Notes: generated by a model from the letters alone, not told the origin. Counted from the stretch's first letter, positions 8,733-17,600 are shown. The stretch: DNA of 64,000 nucleotides from UBA6168 sp964508135 (GCA_964508135.1 CAZDSU010000028.1:11096-75095); one strand, 5' to 3'. Numbers and translations are program-made.

Positions 8733-8779
8733 AAAATGAAAATCCCCGCCTTGATGGGCAAGGTGAGGATTTTCATTTT
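8733..8779 (-). terminator. Rho-independent terminator of the 9538-8793 operon
   Basis: AAAATGAAAATCC at 8733 pairs with GGATTTTCATTTT ending at 8779, with a further CCTTG/CAAGG pairing inside. It lies 13 bp after the leftward stop at 8793 and before the mnmG start. Confidence 0.75.
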
Positions 8780-8792
8780 GACAAAACCATGT

Positions 8793-9065
8793 TCAGGCGG
8801 CGATGGCAGCGGCTTGCTTCTCCTCCAAGGCCATCCAATGGCGGATGATGTGCTGGGTGAATTCGAGGAGGTATAACGGGGGCATTTTCGGATTGACCGT
8901 AGCGACCAACGCTAAAACTGCTTGTTGCAGGTCACTATCAGGGTGTTTTTCACGAAACTCAGTTATCCCGAGCAAGGCTGCTGTCCGTAGCCCGTTTCGA
9001 TATTTTTCTGGAAATAGAATCCCGTTCTCTTTTGCCAGCTTTGCAGCCTTTTGTTCTTCCGTCAT
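8793..9065 (-). CDS. Small protein (90 aa), partner of the DUF6934 gene
   Basis: The family is not recognised. It is predicted to be mainly helical, with a charged N-terminus (MTEEQKAAKLAKENG), a central helix (LQQAVLALVATVN) and an amphipathic C-terminal helix (FTQHIIRHWMALEEKQ). There is no signal or membrane segment. The gene begins 11 bp after the DUF6934 gene on the same strand and ends just before a terminator, so the two are very probably co-transcribed. The small-protein pair arrangement resembles toxin-antitoxin operons, but no toxin fold is visible. Confidence 0.7.
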   Translation of the reverse strand: MTEEQKAAKLAKENGILFPEKYRNGLRTAALLGITEFREKHPDSDLQQAVLALVATVNPKMPPLYLLEFTQHIIRHWMALEEKQAAAIAA

Positions 9066-9076
9066 TTGATAAGCAA

Positions 9077-9538
9077 TTATTTTTCAAAATTAGGCTTTTT
9101 CCGTTGAATGATAAAGGCATCATAGTTTTTTGTGGGATGGTAAGGGAGAATTTCTGACGTATATTTTAAGACACCAAATACTTCGAACACCAACTCAATC
9201 TCATCGAATTTCCGCTGGAATACCCGGTTATAAAGTGATTTGCGTTTGCCGTCCACTGGGTCTATAATCACTTGGGCATTTGGGTGTTTTTCAAAAAAAT
9301 CATGCGCAATATTTGCCAAAGTTTGAAGCACCTTCCTCATATCGCCATTATCGGAGATAATTGAATCATCAAATTCTTCACTGCCTTTCAAATCTCCGAA
9401 TGCAAGGTTCCAAGCCTCTCCAAAAGCTGGGCTGAAGGATACGATTTTAGCAATTTCTCCCTTCGGCCCAATGCTCACGAACTCATATCGGATTCGCTCG
9501 TCGTTTGTGGTAAAGGAGTAGGCGTTTCGTTTCCTCAT
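9077..9538 (-). CDS. DUF6934 family protein
   Basis: A 153-residue cytoplasmic protein matching the pattern of the DUF6934 family: IRYEFVSIGPKGEIAKIVSF near the N-terminus, WNLAFGDL in the middle, then DNGDMRKVLQTLA, and a C-terminal YDAFIIQRKK. Function is unknown for the family as far as I know. It is the first gene of a two-gene unit with the 90-residue protein at 8793-9065. The family call is from memory of its conserved blocks, not from a search. Confidence 0.75.
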   Translation of the reverse strand: MRKRNAYSFTTNDERIRYEFVSIGPKGEIAKIVSFSPAFGEAWNLAFGDLKGSEEFDDSIISDNGDMRKVLQTLANIAHDFFEKHPNAQVIIDPVDGKRKSLYNRVFQRKFDEIELVFEVFGVLKYTSEILPYHPTKNYDAFIIQRKKPNFEK

Positions 9539-9578
9539 CGTTTGCTGTACTTTTTAGGTGCCTTAACGTCATATTGTG

Positions 9579-10808
9579 CTAATCCTCCAAGCCATAAACA
9601 AACAACCCGCTCCGCAATTTCGGCTCAAACCAGGTCACCTTTGGCGGCATGATGAGGTCGTTGTCGGCGATGCTGATCAATTGCGCCATACTGACGGGGT
9701 AGAGCGCAAAGGCGATGGCCATTTCACCGCCGTCCACCCGGCGCTCCAGTTCGCCGAGGCCCCGGATGCCACCCACGAAGTCGATCCGCTTGTCGGTGCG
9801 GAGGTCGCCGATGCCGAGCAACGGAGCCAGCACCTGGCTGGTCAGGATGGTCACATCAAGCTCGCCGATGGGGCTATCGTCGTAGGTGCCGGGCTTTGCT
9901 GTCAGCTTGTACCACTGTCCGTCAAGGTACATCCCAAAGGTGTGCAACGACTCGGGGCGGTATTGCGAAGCCCGTTTTTCCAATTCAAAGCTGCTTGCCA
10001 ATTTTTCCAATAACTTATTGGCTGTCAGGCCGTTGAGGTCTTTCACCACCCGGTTGTAGTCTTGTATGGCCAGTTGATTATCTGGGAAAAGCACTGCCAT
10101 GAAATAGTTGGCCGCACCAGGATGTCCGTTGCTCAGTTCCCGACCCACCAGTGCCCCGGCAGAAGTGCGGTGGTGGCCATCGGCGATGTAGATTTTGGGC
10201 ACATCCGATGCGAAAAGCTGCTGGATGCGGGCGTTCAACGAAGCCTCAGTGATGGGCCAAAACTTGTGGCGGATACCATCGTCGGAAGTGAAATCATACT
10301 CCGGCGCATGGGCCTTCACGGCTTCCACTTCCCGGTCAATGGCCTCCACGTGCGGGTAAGAGAACAGCACAGCCTCATAGTTCAGGCGACTGGCACGGAT
10401 ATGGTTTTTCCGATCCTCCTCCTTGTCGGGGCGGGTGAGTTCGTGCTTCTTGATGATGTTGTTGAAATAGTCCTCGATGGCGCAGCAGCCCACGAGGCCA
10501 GTCTGCTCGTGGCCGTTCATGTTGAGCAAATAGACATAAAATTGCGGCGCCGGGTCTTGCAAAATTATGCCGTCCTTCACCAGGCGGTCGAAGTTCTCCT
10601 TGCCCTTCCGGTAAATTTCGGGGGCATAGTGGTCGTGGCTCTCCGGGAAGTCAATTTCGGGCTTTATGACGTGGTAAAACGACAAGGGGTTTCCCACGCA
10701 TTCTTCCAGTGCTTCTTCCCGGTTCAGCACGTCGTAGGGTCGGCTGGCTACGGCTTTGACGTTGTCCTTGGTTGGGCGGTAGGCTTTAAACGGAATAAAG
10801 GTGCTCAT
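9579..10808 (-). CDS. DUF1015 (COG4198) family protein
   Basis: A 409-residue cytoplasmic protein of the DUF1015 family. It starts FIPFKAYRPTKD, followed by VASRPYDVLNREEA and a central IYIADGHHRTSAG block that is the family hallmark. The C-terminus has PPKVTWFEPKLRSGLFVY. Some related proteins have been linked to free-serine kinases, but the reaction in Bacteroidota is unproven. The ATG at 10808 is chosen over an upstream opening because it gives the usual start MSTFIPF and length. Confidence 0.88.
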   Translation of the reverse strand: MSTFIPFKAYRPTKDNVKAVASRPYDVLNREEALEECVGNPLSFYHVIKPEIDFPESHDHYAPEIYRKGKENFDRLVKDGIILQDPAPQFYVYLLNMNGHEQTGLVGCCAIEDYFNNIIKKHELTRPDKEEDRKNHIRASRLNYEAVLFSYPHVEAIDREVEAVKAHAPEYDFTSDDGIRHKFWPITEASLNARIQQLFASDVPKIYIADGHHRTSAGALVGRELSNGHPGAANYFMAVLFPDNQLAIQDYNRVVKDLNGLTANKLLEKLASSFELEKRASQYRPESLHTFGMYLDGQWYKLTAKPGTYDDSPIGELDVTILTSQVLAPLLGIGDLRTDKRIDFVGGIRGLGELERRVDGGEMAIAFALYPVSMAQLISIADNDLIMPPKVTWFEPKLRSGLFVYGLED

Positions 10809-10989
10809 TGGATGGCAGTTTTGTTTTACAAAATGAGCGGCAAAGCTAATGCCTTGCGGGAAATAGCGGTGTACTGCCTTTCGATGATTTTTATTTCTTG
10901 ATTGGCCAACTGCTGGCATCCAAAAACAAGGGCAGCCCCAGCAAGAATTGCCAGAAGCTGCCCAGTAGTTCAAGGCATTAAATTGTTAA

Positions 10990-11778
10990 TCAGCGGCTAA
11001 GGTTGACACCGATGGTCATCCCAAACAGTGCGTACCAGTCCATTTTGTCGGGATTGCCACGTTGGGTGCCGGGCTTCGGGTACAGTGGCGCATCGGACAA
11101 GTTGCCCTCGATGCCCCGGTAGCTGAGTTGCGCAGCCAGGCTGTTATTCTCACCTAGCAGTCTGATGTCGCTGCGATAGGTGTTGCTCACGTCGTCGAGG
11201 TAGTCGGTAAAGGTTTTCCGAAGTCCAAGCTCAAAGCCGAGGCTCCCCCGGTTGCGGAGGTTTAGTTTTATACCAGCGCCAAATGGGATGGCAAACTGGA
11301 AGAGGCTGTACTCCACGCCCTCGGTTTTGTAGTGGTGCAGGTTGTACACATTGCCGCCCATCTCCGCTCGCGGGTTAAAATAAAACGCCGCAATGCCCGT
11401 GAAAAAATAGGGCATGAACTGGTTGTCGCCAGTTTTCAGGCTAATGGGCACCCACTCCACCTGTGCCCCAAGCTCGTAGAGGTCGGAGCGGAAGCTCAGG
11501 TTTCGTTTCCAGAGGCCACCCTCCATGGTGTTGTTGGCGTCGTTGCCGGAGAGCACGAGCCTTGCAATCTGCATTTTCAGTCCGAACTGGCGGTTGAGGT
11601 TTTTTCGGACAAAAATCCCATTTGCCATGTTGCACTCCAGCGGTTCGATGTCACGTTCGGTGAGGTCGCCGCTGTAGTTGGAGCAGCCGAAAATAATCCC
11701 GACTTCATCGAACTGGGCACGGCTGGCGATAGGCAAAATCAACAGACAGAAAACGATTGGTAATAATCCCTTTTTCAT
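10990..11778 (-). CDS. Outer-membrane beta-barrel protein, DUF6089-like
   Basis: A 262-residue exported protein with a signal peptide (residues 1-21, ending ASRA). It begins QFDEVGIIFGCSNYSGDL, as in small Bacteroidota barrel proteins of the DUF6089 type. Alternating hydrophobic strands follow, and the last strand is WYALFGMTIGVNLSR. Conserved-looking segments are YKTEGVEYSLFQFAIPFGAGIK and GLRKTFTDYLDDVSNTY (residue span about 150-195). It probably sits in the outer membrane; no ligand is evident. It is downstream of a 390-bp gap that must hold its promoter. Confidence 0.82.
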   Translation of the reverse strand: MKKGLLPIVFCLLILPIASRAQFDEVGIIFGCSNYSGDLTERDIEPLECNMANGIFVRKNLNRQFGLKMQIARLVLSGNDANNTMEGGLWKRNLSFRSDLYELGAQVEWVPISLKTGDNQFMPYFFTGIAAFYFNPRAEMGGNVYNLHHYKTEGVEYSLFQFAIPFGAGIKLNLRNRGSLGFELGLRKTFTDYLDDVSNTYRSDIRLLGENNSLAAQLSYRGIEGNLSDAPLYPKPGTQRGNPDKMDWYALFGMTIGVNLSR

Positions 11779-12168
11779 GGTACGTGCAGTTTTTGGTCAT
11801 TGGCAGCAAAAACCAACCGCCTCATTTGCCGAGTGCCGAGAGGCCAAACAAAGTAGCTCCTTTTTGCTGCGCAAATAAGTTTGAAAAAATAGTCTATGCT
11901 CGAAGGGACAGCAATAATTCAGGGATGGGAAAAATGTCGAAAATAATCGTTTTTAGATTGGACAGGAATACAAATAGGGATAGATGATTTTGCCTTCACT
12001 TTAGTTTCGAGTGCAAAATATGTTCGGCGGGTTGTATCGCAAAACTATGCAACAGGTTTTATAATCAAAGCTATCGGTAAAGATTTTTTTGCCCAATGGG
12101 AATTTTGCACCACCCAAGCTTGGCACTGGCTTGCTTTCAGCCTTAAAAAAACATCTCTGAAGCAACCA
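11779..12168. other. 390-bp intergenic region, no gene seen
   Basis: AT-rich sequence upstream of the leftward barrel gene and downstream of the leftward transglycosylase. No convincing coding frame, strong hairpin or complete promoter box was seen. Confidence 0.4.
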
Positions 12169-13112
12169 TCACGGTCTCACTGCTGGCCGGTGTACTGCGT
12201 CCAAATATAATGTCCAAGCTTCCTTTGGCAAGGTGAGGAATATTCCTTTTTGATGGGCTGGCTGGTTGTCACAGATGTAGCCGGGATTCAATCGGCGCAA
12301 TGTGGACAGGTCAACGCCTGTGATTTCCGAGATTTTTTTGATAGAAATGGCTTCGTACACCCTGGCCGAAATGGCGTTGTACAGCAGTAGGTCTGGAAGT
12401 GCTGGCGCAATACCGTGGCACTGAAAATAGGTGGCGAGGTAGGTAGCGGCGAGGTAGCGGGCGAGGTAAAGTTGTGTTTCCTTTGGCAAGTATTGCTTGA
12501 CGCTAGCGTAGTCCTGGCTTCCAGCCTGTTGCATGGCCCGGTTCAAACGGCCAGGGCCACAATTGTAGGCTACCAGTGCCAGTTCCCAATTTCCGAATCG
12601 TTTGTGGAGGCGCTTCAGGTACTTGACCGCTGCCTCGGTGGAGCGGTTCGGGTCTTTACGCTCGTCGAGCTTGCCGTCCACGACCAGCCCAAGCGCACGG
12701 CCTGTGGCGGGAACGAGTTGCCAGAGTCCATCCGCCCCCTTTGTCGAAACGGCCTGGGGCAGCATCTCGGATTCCACCATCGGCAGGTACTTCAACTGCC
12801 GTGGCAGGCCATTCCTGTCGAGGTAGTGCTCTATCATGGGCAGGTAAATCATGCCCCGACCCAAAATAGCCTCTGTGTCCCGGATACCGTAGGTTAGGTA
12901 ACGGTTCAGGTAAGCCTTCACGTTTGCATCGAAAACAGCCGCCACAGGACTGCACATCATCTGAATCCGAGTTTCAAATCGGACTCATCAGGCAGGTAGT
13001 CTGCCCCAACCGGCAACAAGTAATCGCCAGGGGCAAAATTCAAATCTTCGGCAGCCTGCGCCTGCAAAATAGCAAGCCAGGCTGCCGCCAATGTACATGG
13101 GATACGTCTCAT
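12169..13112 (-). pseudogene. Lytic murein transglycosylase, frameshifted between signal peptide and catalytic domain
   Basis: Two adjoining frames together make one exported transglycosylase. The first (13112-12957, 51 codons) encodes a signal peptide (MRRIPCTLAAAWLAILQAQA) and mature start, ending GFR-stop. The second (12960-12169, 263 residues) holds the goose-lysozyme-like SLT domain: YLPMVESEM with catalytic Glu63, then GLWQLVPATGRALGL, then LALVAYNCGPGRLNRAM. A weak LysM-like tail follows (about 205-250). The frames overlap in the sequence ATGATG. A single missing base near 12961 would restore one reading frame. It could be a real null allele, a sequencing error, or two coupled ORFs. 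The last is unlikely, since the catalytic part would then lack export. Confidence 0.8.
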
Positions 13113-13717
13113 AGTGTGTTCGTTTGTGTTCGCTTTTTGTTCAGTCCCTCAAGTTAAACCCGTAGTTTTTGCCTTTTTTCATAATTCATTTAATTGTGAA
13201 GGGGGGACGTATGCAGGGGCATAGCATTACCATGTCAAGAACCCTTGTGGTTCAAAAAATCAGTCTTCTGTCTTGTTGTTGCCTGTGGGAATAGTGCCGT
13301 AGGAAGTGATGTGATGGGCTTTAGTGTTGCGAAACTAGAATTTCTGACAGCAGCTTTTTGGGGGCTGTCAATTTTGTTCGCTGGGGAATCCATGTATGCG
13401 TTTGGAGGATAACACCCACTTTGCCAAAAATCAGGCCGCAAGGGAGTAGCTTTAAAATATTTATCCTAAAATCATTCACAACTCACTGACTTTAAGACAG
13501 GTAACTACATTTTTTGAGAAAAAAAATCTTGGCATGAGCACCGTATTTGAAATGCCCACGACGCCTAATTGAACCTAAACTGTGGCTGGCCATCAGAAAG
13601 TTGCGCTCAAGGCCGTTTGAACTTGCGGCAGCTTTACGGGTTATTTTCCCGTTGCATCTCGTCGCAATGGCGAAAAATCACCACCGCAACCTTGCAATTT
13701 TCTATTTTTGCGCCGCT
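13113..13717. other. 605-bp intergenic region, no gene supported
   Basis: Divergent space between the transglycosylase and panD. A 68-codon leftward frame at 13235-13441 has no family resemblance and is not supported. No long inverted repeat was seen. A TATTTTTG box is present immediately before panD. Confidence 0.45.
13703..13710 (+). promoter_or_regulatory. TAnnTTTG promoter element before panD
   Basis: TATTTTTG matches the Bacteroidota -7 consensus TAnnTTTG. It ends 7 bp before the panD ATG at 13718, so transcription from it would give an almost leaderless message. No TTTG at the expected upstream distance was found. Confidence 0.3.
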
Positions 13718-14068
13718 ATGTTTCTAACCATATTTAAGTCAAAAATTCACAGGGCCAAGATTACCGAGGCCAACCTCCACTACGTTGGCAGCATCACCAT
13801 TGACGAGGCGCTGCTCGAAGCCGCCAACATCATGGAGGGCGAGAAGGTGCAGATCGTCAACAACAACAACGGCGAGCGCATCGAGACCTACGCCATCCGG
13901 GGCGAGCGCAATTCCGGCATCATCTGCCTGAACGGCGCCGCCGCCCGTAAGTGCCAACCCGGCGACATCATCATCATCATCGCCTACGCACTGATGACGC
14001 CAGAGGAGGCCAAGGGCTTCAAGCCTGCCACCGTTTTTCCTGACGAAAACAACCGGCTGCCAGCCTGA
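13718..14068 (+). CDS. panD: Aspartate 1-decarboxylase
   Basis: Converts L-aspartate to beta-alanine for pantothenate and CoA synthesis. It is a self-processing pyruvoyl enzyme: the chain is cut between Gly24 and Ser25 (HYVGSITID) and Ser25 becomes the pyruvoyl group. Other family marks are the substrate-site residues in HRAKITEANLHY, the block ICLNGAAARKCQPGD, and IIIIAYALM. At 116 residues it has the normal length. The ATG at 13718 gives the standard MFLTIFKSKIHRA start; a longer frame upstream is rejected. Confidence 0.97.
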   Translation: MFLTIFKSKIHRAKITEANLHYVGSITIDEALLEAANIMEGEKVQIVNNNNGERIETYAIRGERNSGIICLNGAAARKCQPGDIIIIIAYALMTPEEAKGFKPATVFPDENNRLPA

Positions 14069-14082
14069 CCCCAATCGCTACG

Positions 14083-15165
14083 ATGAAAAAAATCGTTGTA
14101 AATACGCTTCAATTCCTGCTCTCGCTCGGCATCGGCTCCACCATACTTTACTTTGTTTACCAGCACCAAAGCAAGTCCTACGTGAAAGATTGCATGTCGA
14201 AGGGCAATGCCGCCGAAGCCTGCAACCTGATGGACAAGCTCGTGGCCGACTTTCAGCAGACTAATTTTGGTTGGATTGCGCTCGTGATGCTCGCCTTCCT
14301 TGTCAGCAACTACAGCCGCACGGCCAAATGGATGATTTTGCTGAAACCGCTGGGTTATCAGCCCCGCTTTATCAACGGTTTCTTGTCCATCCTGGTGGCC
14401 TATTTTGCCAATATCTTCATCCCACGCATTGGCGAGGTGGCACGGGCAGGCATTTTTTCAAAATACGAGAAAATCCCCGTGGAAAAAGTCATGGGCACCA
14501 TCGTGGTGGATAGGGTAGTGGACGTACTTTGCTTGCTGCTTGCCTTCTGCTTGGCGCTTTTTTTTGAGTTCGACAAGCTCTGGGGATATATCGAGCAAAA
14601 CAGCGGGCAGGAGGGCGGTGGCAGCACCACGAAATGGCTGGTATTGGGCATCATTGCCGCCGTGGCGGGCGTGGTTTTTTTGCTTCGCAAAAAGCTGGCG
14701 CAAACGGCCATTTTCCAAAAAATCATGAAACTGTTCTTGGGGTTTTGGGAGGGCATCCGCACCGTGGGAAAGCTCGACCGGCCTTGGCTTTTCATCTTCC
14801 ACAGCCTCAATATCTGGCTGCTGTACTTCCTGATGACCTGGCTCGGCTTCAAGGCTTTCGGCCCTACCAGCCACCTCGACATGCGGGCGGCACTGACGGT
14901 TTTTGCCTTCGGGACGCTGGGAATGGTCATCCCGTCGCCTGGCGGCATGGGCACTTTTCAGGGGCTGGTCACTGGGGTACTCACGTTGTTTTATGGCATC
15001 AATGGCAACGATGCCTTCTCCGTCGCCAACATCATTTTCTTCTTGATTCAAATCGGGCTGAATTCTGTGATGGGCCTCATTGCTTTCGTGCTGCTGCCTT
15101 TTGTCAATAAAAATTACAAGCCAGCGGGCGAGCGGAGTGAAAGGGGAGAGAAAGTGAGCGAGTGA
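14083..15165 (+). CDS. Flippase-like membrane protein (LPG_synthase_TM / UPF0104 family)
   Basis: A 360-residue inner-membrane protein with about eight helices (for example residues 8-24, 65-82, 100-115, 142-160, 188-202, 238-255, 265-290, 310-340). Family marks are VLMLAFLVSNYSRTAKW-like segment near 65-85, FIPRIGEVARAG near 110, a VDRVVD motif near 142, and GMVIPSPGGMGTFQG near 285. The family includes the membrane half of MprF and many uncharacterised lipid or glycolipid flippase-like proteins. It starts 14 bp after panD and precedes a heptose nucleotidyltransferase, so a role in envelope lipids is plausible. Confidence 0.88.
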   Translation: MKKIVVNTLQFLLSLGIGSTILYFVYQHQSKSYVKDCMSKGNAAEACNLMDKLVADFQQTNFGWIALVMLAFLVSNYSRTAKWMILLKPLGYQPRFINGFLSILVAYFANIFIPRIGEVARAGIFSKYEKIPVEKVMGTIVVDRVVDVLCLLLAFCLALFFEFDKLWGYIEQNSGQEGGGSTTKWLVLGIIAAVAGVVFLLRKKLAQTAIFQKIMKLFLGFWEGIRTVGKLDRPWLFIFHSLNIWLLYFLMTWLGFKAFGPTSHLDMRAALTVFAFGTLGMVIPSPGGMGTFQGLVTGVLTLFYGINGNDAFSVANIIFFLIQIGLNSVMGLIAFVLLPFVNKNYKPAGERSERGEKVSE

Positions 15166-15218
15166 GTGAACCTAGCTTGACCAACAATTTAACAATCCAG
15201 CAATTTAACAATCCCAAA

Positions 15219-15707
15219 ATGTTCTTCGAAAAAATCCAATCCAAGATTCAAGACCAGGCACAGTTGTCCGAGACGGCGGCACACTGGCGAGTGCAAGGCG
15301 AGCGCATCGTGTTCACCAATGGATGCTTTGACATCCTGCATTTTGGGCACGTACACTACCTCGCCGCAGCCCGTGACCTTGGCCATCGGCTGGTCGTTGG
15401 CGTCAATTCGGATGCCTCGGTTCGCCGCCTGAAAGGCCCCAGCCGCCCAATCCAAGATGAGCGCACCCGGCTGCACCTGCTTGCCGCACTTGCCTGCGTG
15501 GATGCAGTCATGCTATTTGAAGAGGACACGCCCTACAACCTGATTGCCAGCCTCCGACCAGACGTTTTGGTGAAAGGAGGCGACTGGTCACCCTCCCAAA
15601 TTGTGGGGGCTGACCTCGTGCTGGCCAATGGTGGCGAGGTGCGCAGCTTGCCGTTCGTCGAGGGTTTTTCAACCACAAAAATTGAAGAAAAAATACTTGG
15701 AAGATAA
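15219..15707 (+). CDS. rfaE2: D-glycero-beta-D-manno-heptose 1-phosphate adenylyltransferase
   Basis: Transfers AMP from ATP to heptose 1-phosphate to make ADP-heptose for lipopolysaccharide core or other heptose glycans. At 162 residues it is the stand-alone cytidylyltransferase-like domain, equal to the C-terminal half of HldE. Motifs: FTNGCFDILHFGHVHYL with the HxGH nucleotide site, GVNSDASVRRLKG, RPDVLVKGGDW, and FSTTKIEEKI at the end. The ATG at 15219 is preferred to one at 15162, because the intervening codons lie in a CAATTTAA-type intergenic repeat. No kinase half is nearby. Confidence 0.93.
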   Translation: MFFEKIQSKIQDQAQLSETAAHWRVQGERIVFTNGCFDILHFGHVHYLAAARDLGHRLVVGVNSDASVRRLKGPSRPIQDERTRLHLLAALACVDAVMLFEEDTPYNLIASLRPDVLVKGGDWSPSQIVGADLVLANGGEVRSLPFVEGFSTTKIEEKILGR

Positions 15708-15839
15708 CTTGAAACGCCCAAATCTGCCTAACCCGTTCGTTTTCAAGGAAATAGAAACGAGGAGTCAGTCTCCTCATTTCCGGTTCGGAAAGCGAAAAAT
15801 ACTGCTTGGTTTTTTAATCAAAAATTAATCAAAAAAAAC

Positions 15840-15871
15840 TTGAAATAATCAGCTTTAGGAAACTATATTTG
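15840..15871 (+). promoter_or_regulatory. Bacteroidota-type promoter before the coiled-coil gene
   Basis: TTG at 15840-15842 and TATATTTG at 15864-15871, separated by 21 bp, fit the TTTG / TAnnTTTG pattern. The start codon is 62 bp downstream at 15934. Confidence 0.5.
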
Positions 15872-15933
15872 TCACGCCTTGCAGTTGGTAGAATTATTGC
15901 TAAAATATTTTCGCCTTACCAAACCAATTAATA

Positions 15934-16164
15934 ATGAATGAACATTCAATGATTCAGCGGCTTTTTTCCGCAAAAGATGCACTGACATCCACAATTCAGA
16001 AAATGCTTGACCTGAACCGCCAGTTAAAGTCCTTGCGAAAGAGCAAGGAAGAGTTGGAAGACCAGGCCATCAAGCAGGAGCTAAAACTGCTCAACAAGGT
16101 GGCCGACCACCAGGCAAAAATTGTTCAACTCTATGAGTACCGCCTGAAAAAGGCAAGTAACTAA
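15934..16164 (+). CDS. Small coiled-coil protein (76 aa), unknown function
   Basis: The family is not recognised. The peptide is one long charged helix with heptad-like spacing from about residue 14 to 72 (LTSTIQKMLDLNRQLKSLRK then KELEDQ-like repeats). It has no signal or membrane segment. A promoter-like element lies upstream and a strong terminator at 16179-16227 follows, which supports a free-standing small gene. It may be a structural or regulatory partner protein. Confidence 0.65.
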   Translation: MNEHSMIQRLFSAKDALTSTIQKMLDLNRQLKSLRKSKEELEDQAIKQELKLLNKVADHQAKIVQLYEYRLKKASN

Positions 16165-16178
16165 CCGACCATTTACCC

Positions 16179-16227
16179 AAAAAAATGCCTGCCTGGACGT
16201 ATGTTCCATGGCAGGCATTTTTTTTTT
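16179..16227. terminator. Strong rho-independent terminator
   Basis: AAAAATGCCTGCC pairs with GGCAGGCATTTTT around a 16-nt loop, followed by a long T run (to 16227). It is 15 bp after the coiled-coil gene stop. Confidence 0.88.
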
Positions 16228-16409
16228 GCGCCCCACCTTCTCTTCTCCCTCAAAAAAACTGGGGCAAGTTTTGCAATATCTTAACACCCATTTGGGCAGC
16301 TTTTGCGTTTAATGGTACGAAGAACTGTCGGATGGGCGGCTGGCACTCAAAAACTTGATTGCTCGCTGAATCGAACGACTGCATAACTTCGCACCAAAAT
16401 TTCAATTAA

Positions 16410-17024
16410 ATGAAAATCCAAAGTATAGTCGTAGCGCTCTTTTTTTGTAGCACCGCTGCAGTTTCCGCGCAGACTAGCATCGGCAAGACTTCTATCAATG
16501 GCCAGCTTTTCACACTTTTGCTCGACAAAAATGGCGACACGCTCTACGTGGCCGAGGAACTGACGACGGTCTCGCTTACCTCACCCCGCAAATTTAAAAG
16601 CGTGGACGAGTACAACCGCTACCGTAAGTACTTGCGTTACGCTGCCATCGTGTACCCGTACGCCAAGGAGGCCATCGCCACTTTTCGGCAGTTGAACGAA
16701 GAAACGGAGGAAATGCGCAAGGGAAAACGCAAACGCTACGCCAAGAAACTGCAACGAGACCTCGATGACAAATTTGAGGCACCGCTGAAAAACCTGACCA
16801 AGACACAGGGCAAAATCCTCGTAAAAATGGTGGAGCGGGAGCTAGAAACCCCACTCTACGACCTTATCCGCACCTATCGTGGCGGCATGACCGCCGGGTA
16901 CTGGAACACGGCCAGCAAGTTTTGGGGCTACGACCTCAAGCACGGCTACATCGAGGGGGAAGACCCGATTCTGGACGCCGTGTTGGAAGACTTTATCCTT
17001 TCTCAGCCGGAGGAGAACAAATGA
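16410..17024 (+). CDS. Exported DUF4294 domain protein
   Basis: A 204-residue protein with a signal peptide (1-20, VSAQ cleavage). The DUF4294 domain covers about 58-190: EYNRYRKYLRYAAIVYPYAKEA, then KNLTKTQGKILVKMVEREL, then RTYRGGMTAGYWNTASKFWG. The family is restricted to Bacteroidota, and its function is unknown to me. The pattern of conserved basic and aromatic residues suggests a periplasmic structural protein. It is followed after a repeat-rich gap by the pterin dehydratase gene. Confidence 0.88.
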   Translation: MKIQSIVVALFFCSTAAVSAQTSIGKTSINGQLFTLLLDKNGDTLYVAEELTTVSLTSPRKFKSVDEYNRYRKYLRYAAIVYPYAKEAIATFRQLNEETEEMRKGKRKRYAKKLQRDLDDKFEAPLKNLTKTQGKILVKMVERELETPLYDLIRTYRGGMTAGYWNTASKFWGYDLKHGYIEGEDPILDAVLEDFILSQPEENK

Positions 17025-17029
17025 TTCCT

Positions 17030-17093
17030 TGATTGTTTTATTGTTGTATTGTTAGCGTGTAGAGAACAATACAACAATAAAACAATTCAACAG
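17030..17093. repeat. AT-rich octamer hairpin
   Basis: ATTGTTTTATTGTTGTATTGTT and its exact complement face each other around an 11-nt loop. The arms consist of degenerate TTGTTNTA-type units. It sits between the DUF4294 and pterin dehydratase genes. Confidence 0.75.
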
Positions 17094-17101
17094 CCATAAC
17101 C

Positions 17102-17344
17102 ATGTGGACTGAAAAAGACAACGCACTACAAGCAACCTTCAAATTCAAGGACTTCACGCAGGCTTTTGCCTTCATGACCGAAGTGGCTTTCAAAGCTGAG
17201 AAGCTGAACCACCACCCAGACTGGTCAAACGTTTACAACACCGTCCATTTCAAGCTCAATACCCACGACGCTGGCAATTCCGTGACGGACAAAGACCACA
17301 AACTATCCAAGGCCATTGATGCCATTGCGGAGCGGTACAAATAA
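17102..17344 (+). CDS. phhB: 4a-hydroxytetrahydrobiopterin dehydratase (pterin carbinolamine dehydratase)
   Basis: Recycles the 4a-hydroxy pterin formed by aromatic amino acid hydroxylases. The family motif is EKLNHHPDWSNVYN near residues 34-47, with the catalytic His pair and Trp, followed by LNTHDAGNSVTDKDHKLSKAID. At 80 residues it is a short version starting at the first conserved Trp, as is common in this phylum. No phenylalanine hydroxylase is in the window. Confidence 0.94.
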   Translation: MWTEKDNALQATFKFKDFTQAFAFMTEVAFKAEKLNHHPDWSNVYNTVHFKLNTHDAGNSVTDKDHKLSKAIDAIAERYK

Positions 17345-17372
17345 CAGTTTCGAGTTGTCCCAACTCAAAACT

Positions 17373-17411
17373 AAAAAAAGACCGCCAAGCTGCCGTTCAC
17401 AGCTGGCGGTC
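17373..17411 (-). terminator. Terminator for the leftward glucosaminidase gene
   Basis: GACCGCCA(A)GCTG pairs with CAGCTGGCGGTC. On the minus strand the stem is followed by a run of seven T. It can also act as the end of phhB, but its T run serves leftward transcription. Confidence 0.65.
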
Positions 17412-17505
17412 GCACCCAGAACATACATGAGAAAACTACTATGTCGTGGTGATTTGGGGCTGGTTAATTGGGGCTTTCATAGTGAGAGCGCAACAGTCGG
17501 GTGAT

Positions 17506-17597
17506 TAATAATTGTTGGATTGTTGTAATTGCTTGATTGTTGGCCCATATACCGACAACCAAATAACAATTTAGCAATCTAACAATTCAACAATTTA
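17506..17597. repeat. AT-rich octamer microsatellite, imperfect inverted array
   Basis: Degenerate TTGTTGGA-type units on the left and AACAATTC/AACAATTT-type units on the right face each other and can fold into an imperfect hairpin. It ends at the stop of the glucosaminidase gene. Confidence 0.65.
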
Positions 17598-17600
17598 GCA

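Noticed and set aside
13235..13441. 68-codon leftward frame in the panD upstream gap
   Set aside because: No hydrophobic core, domain or conserved motif, and no promoter or terminator of its own.
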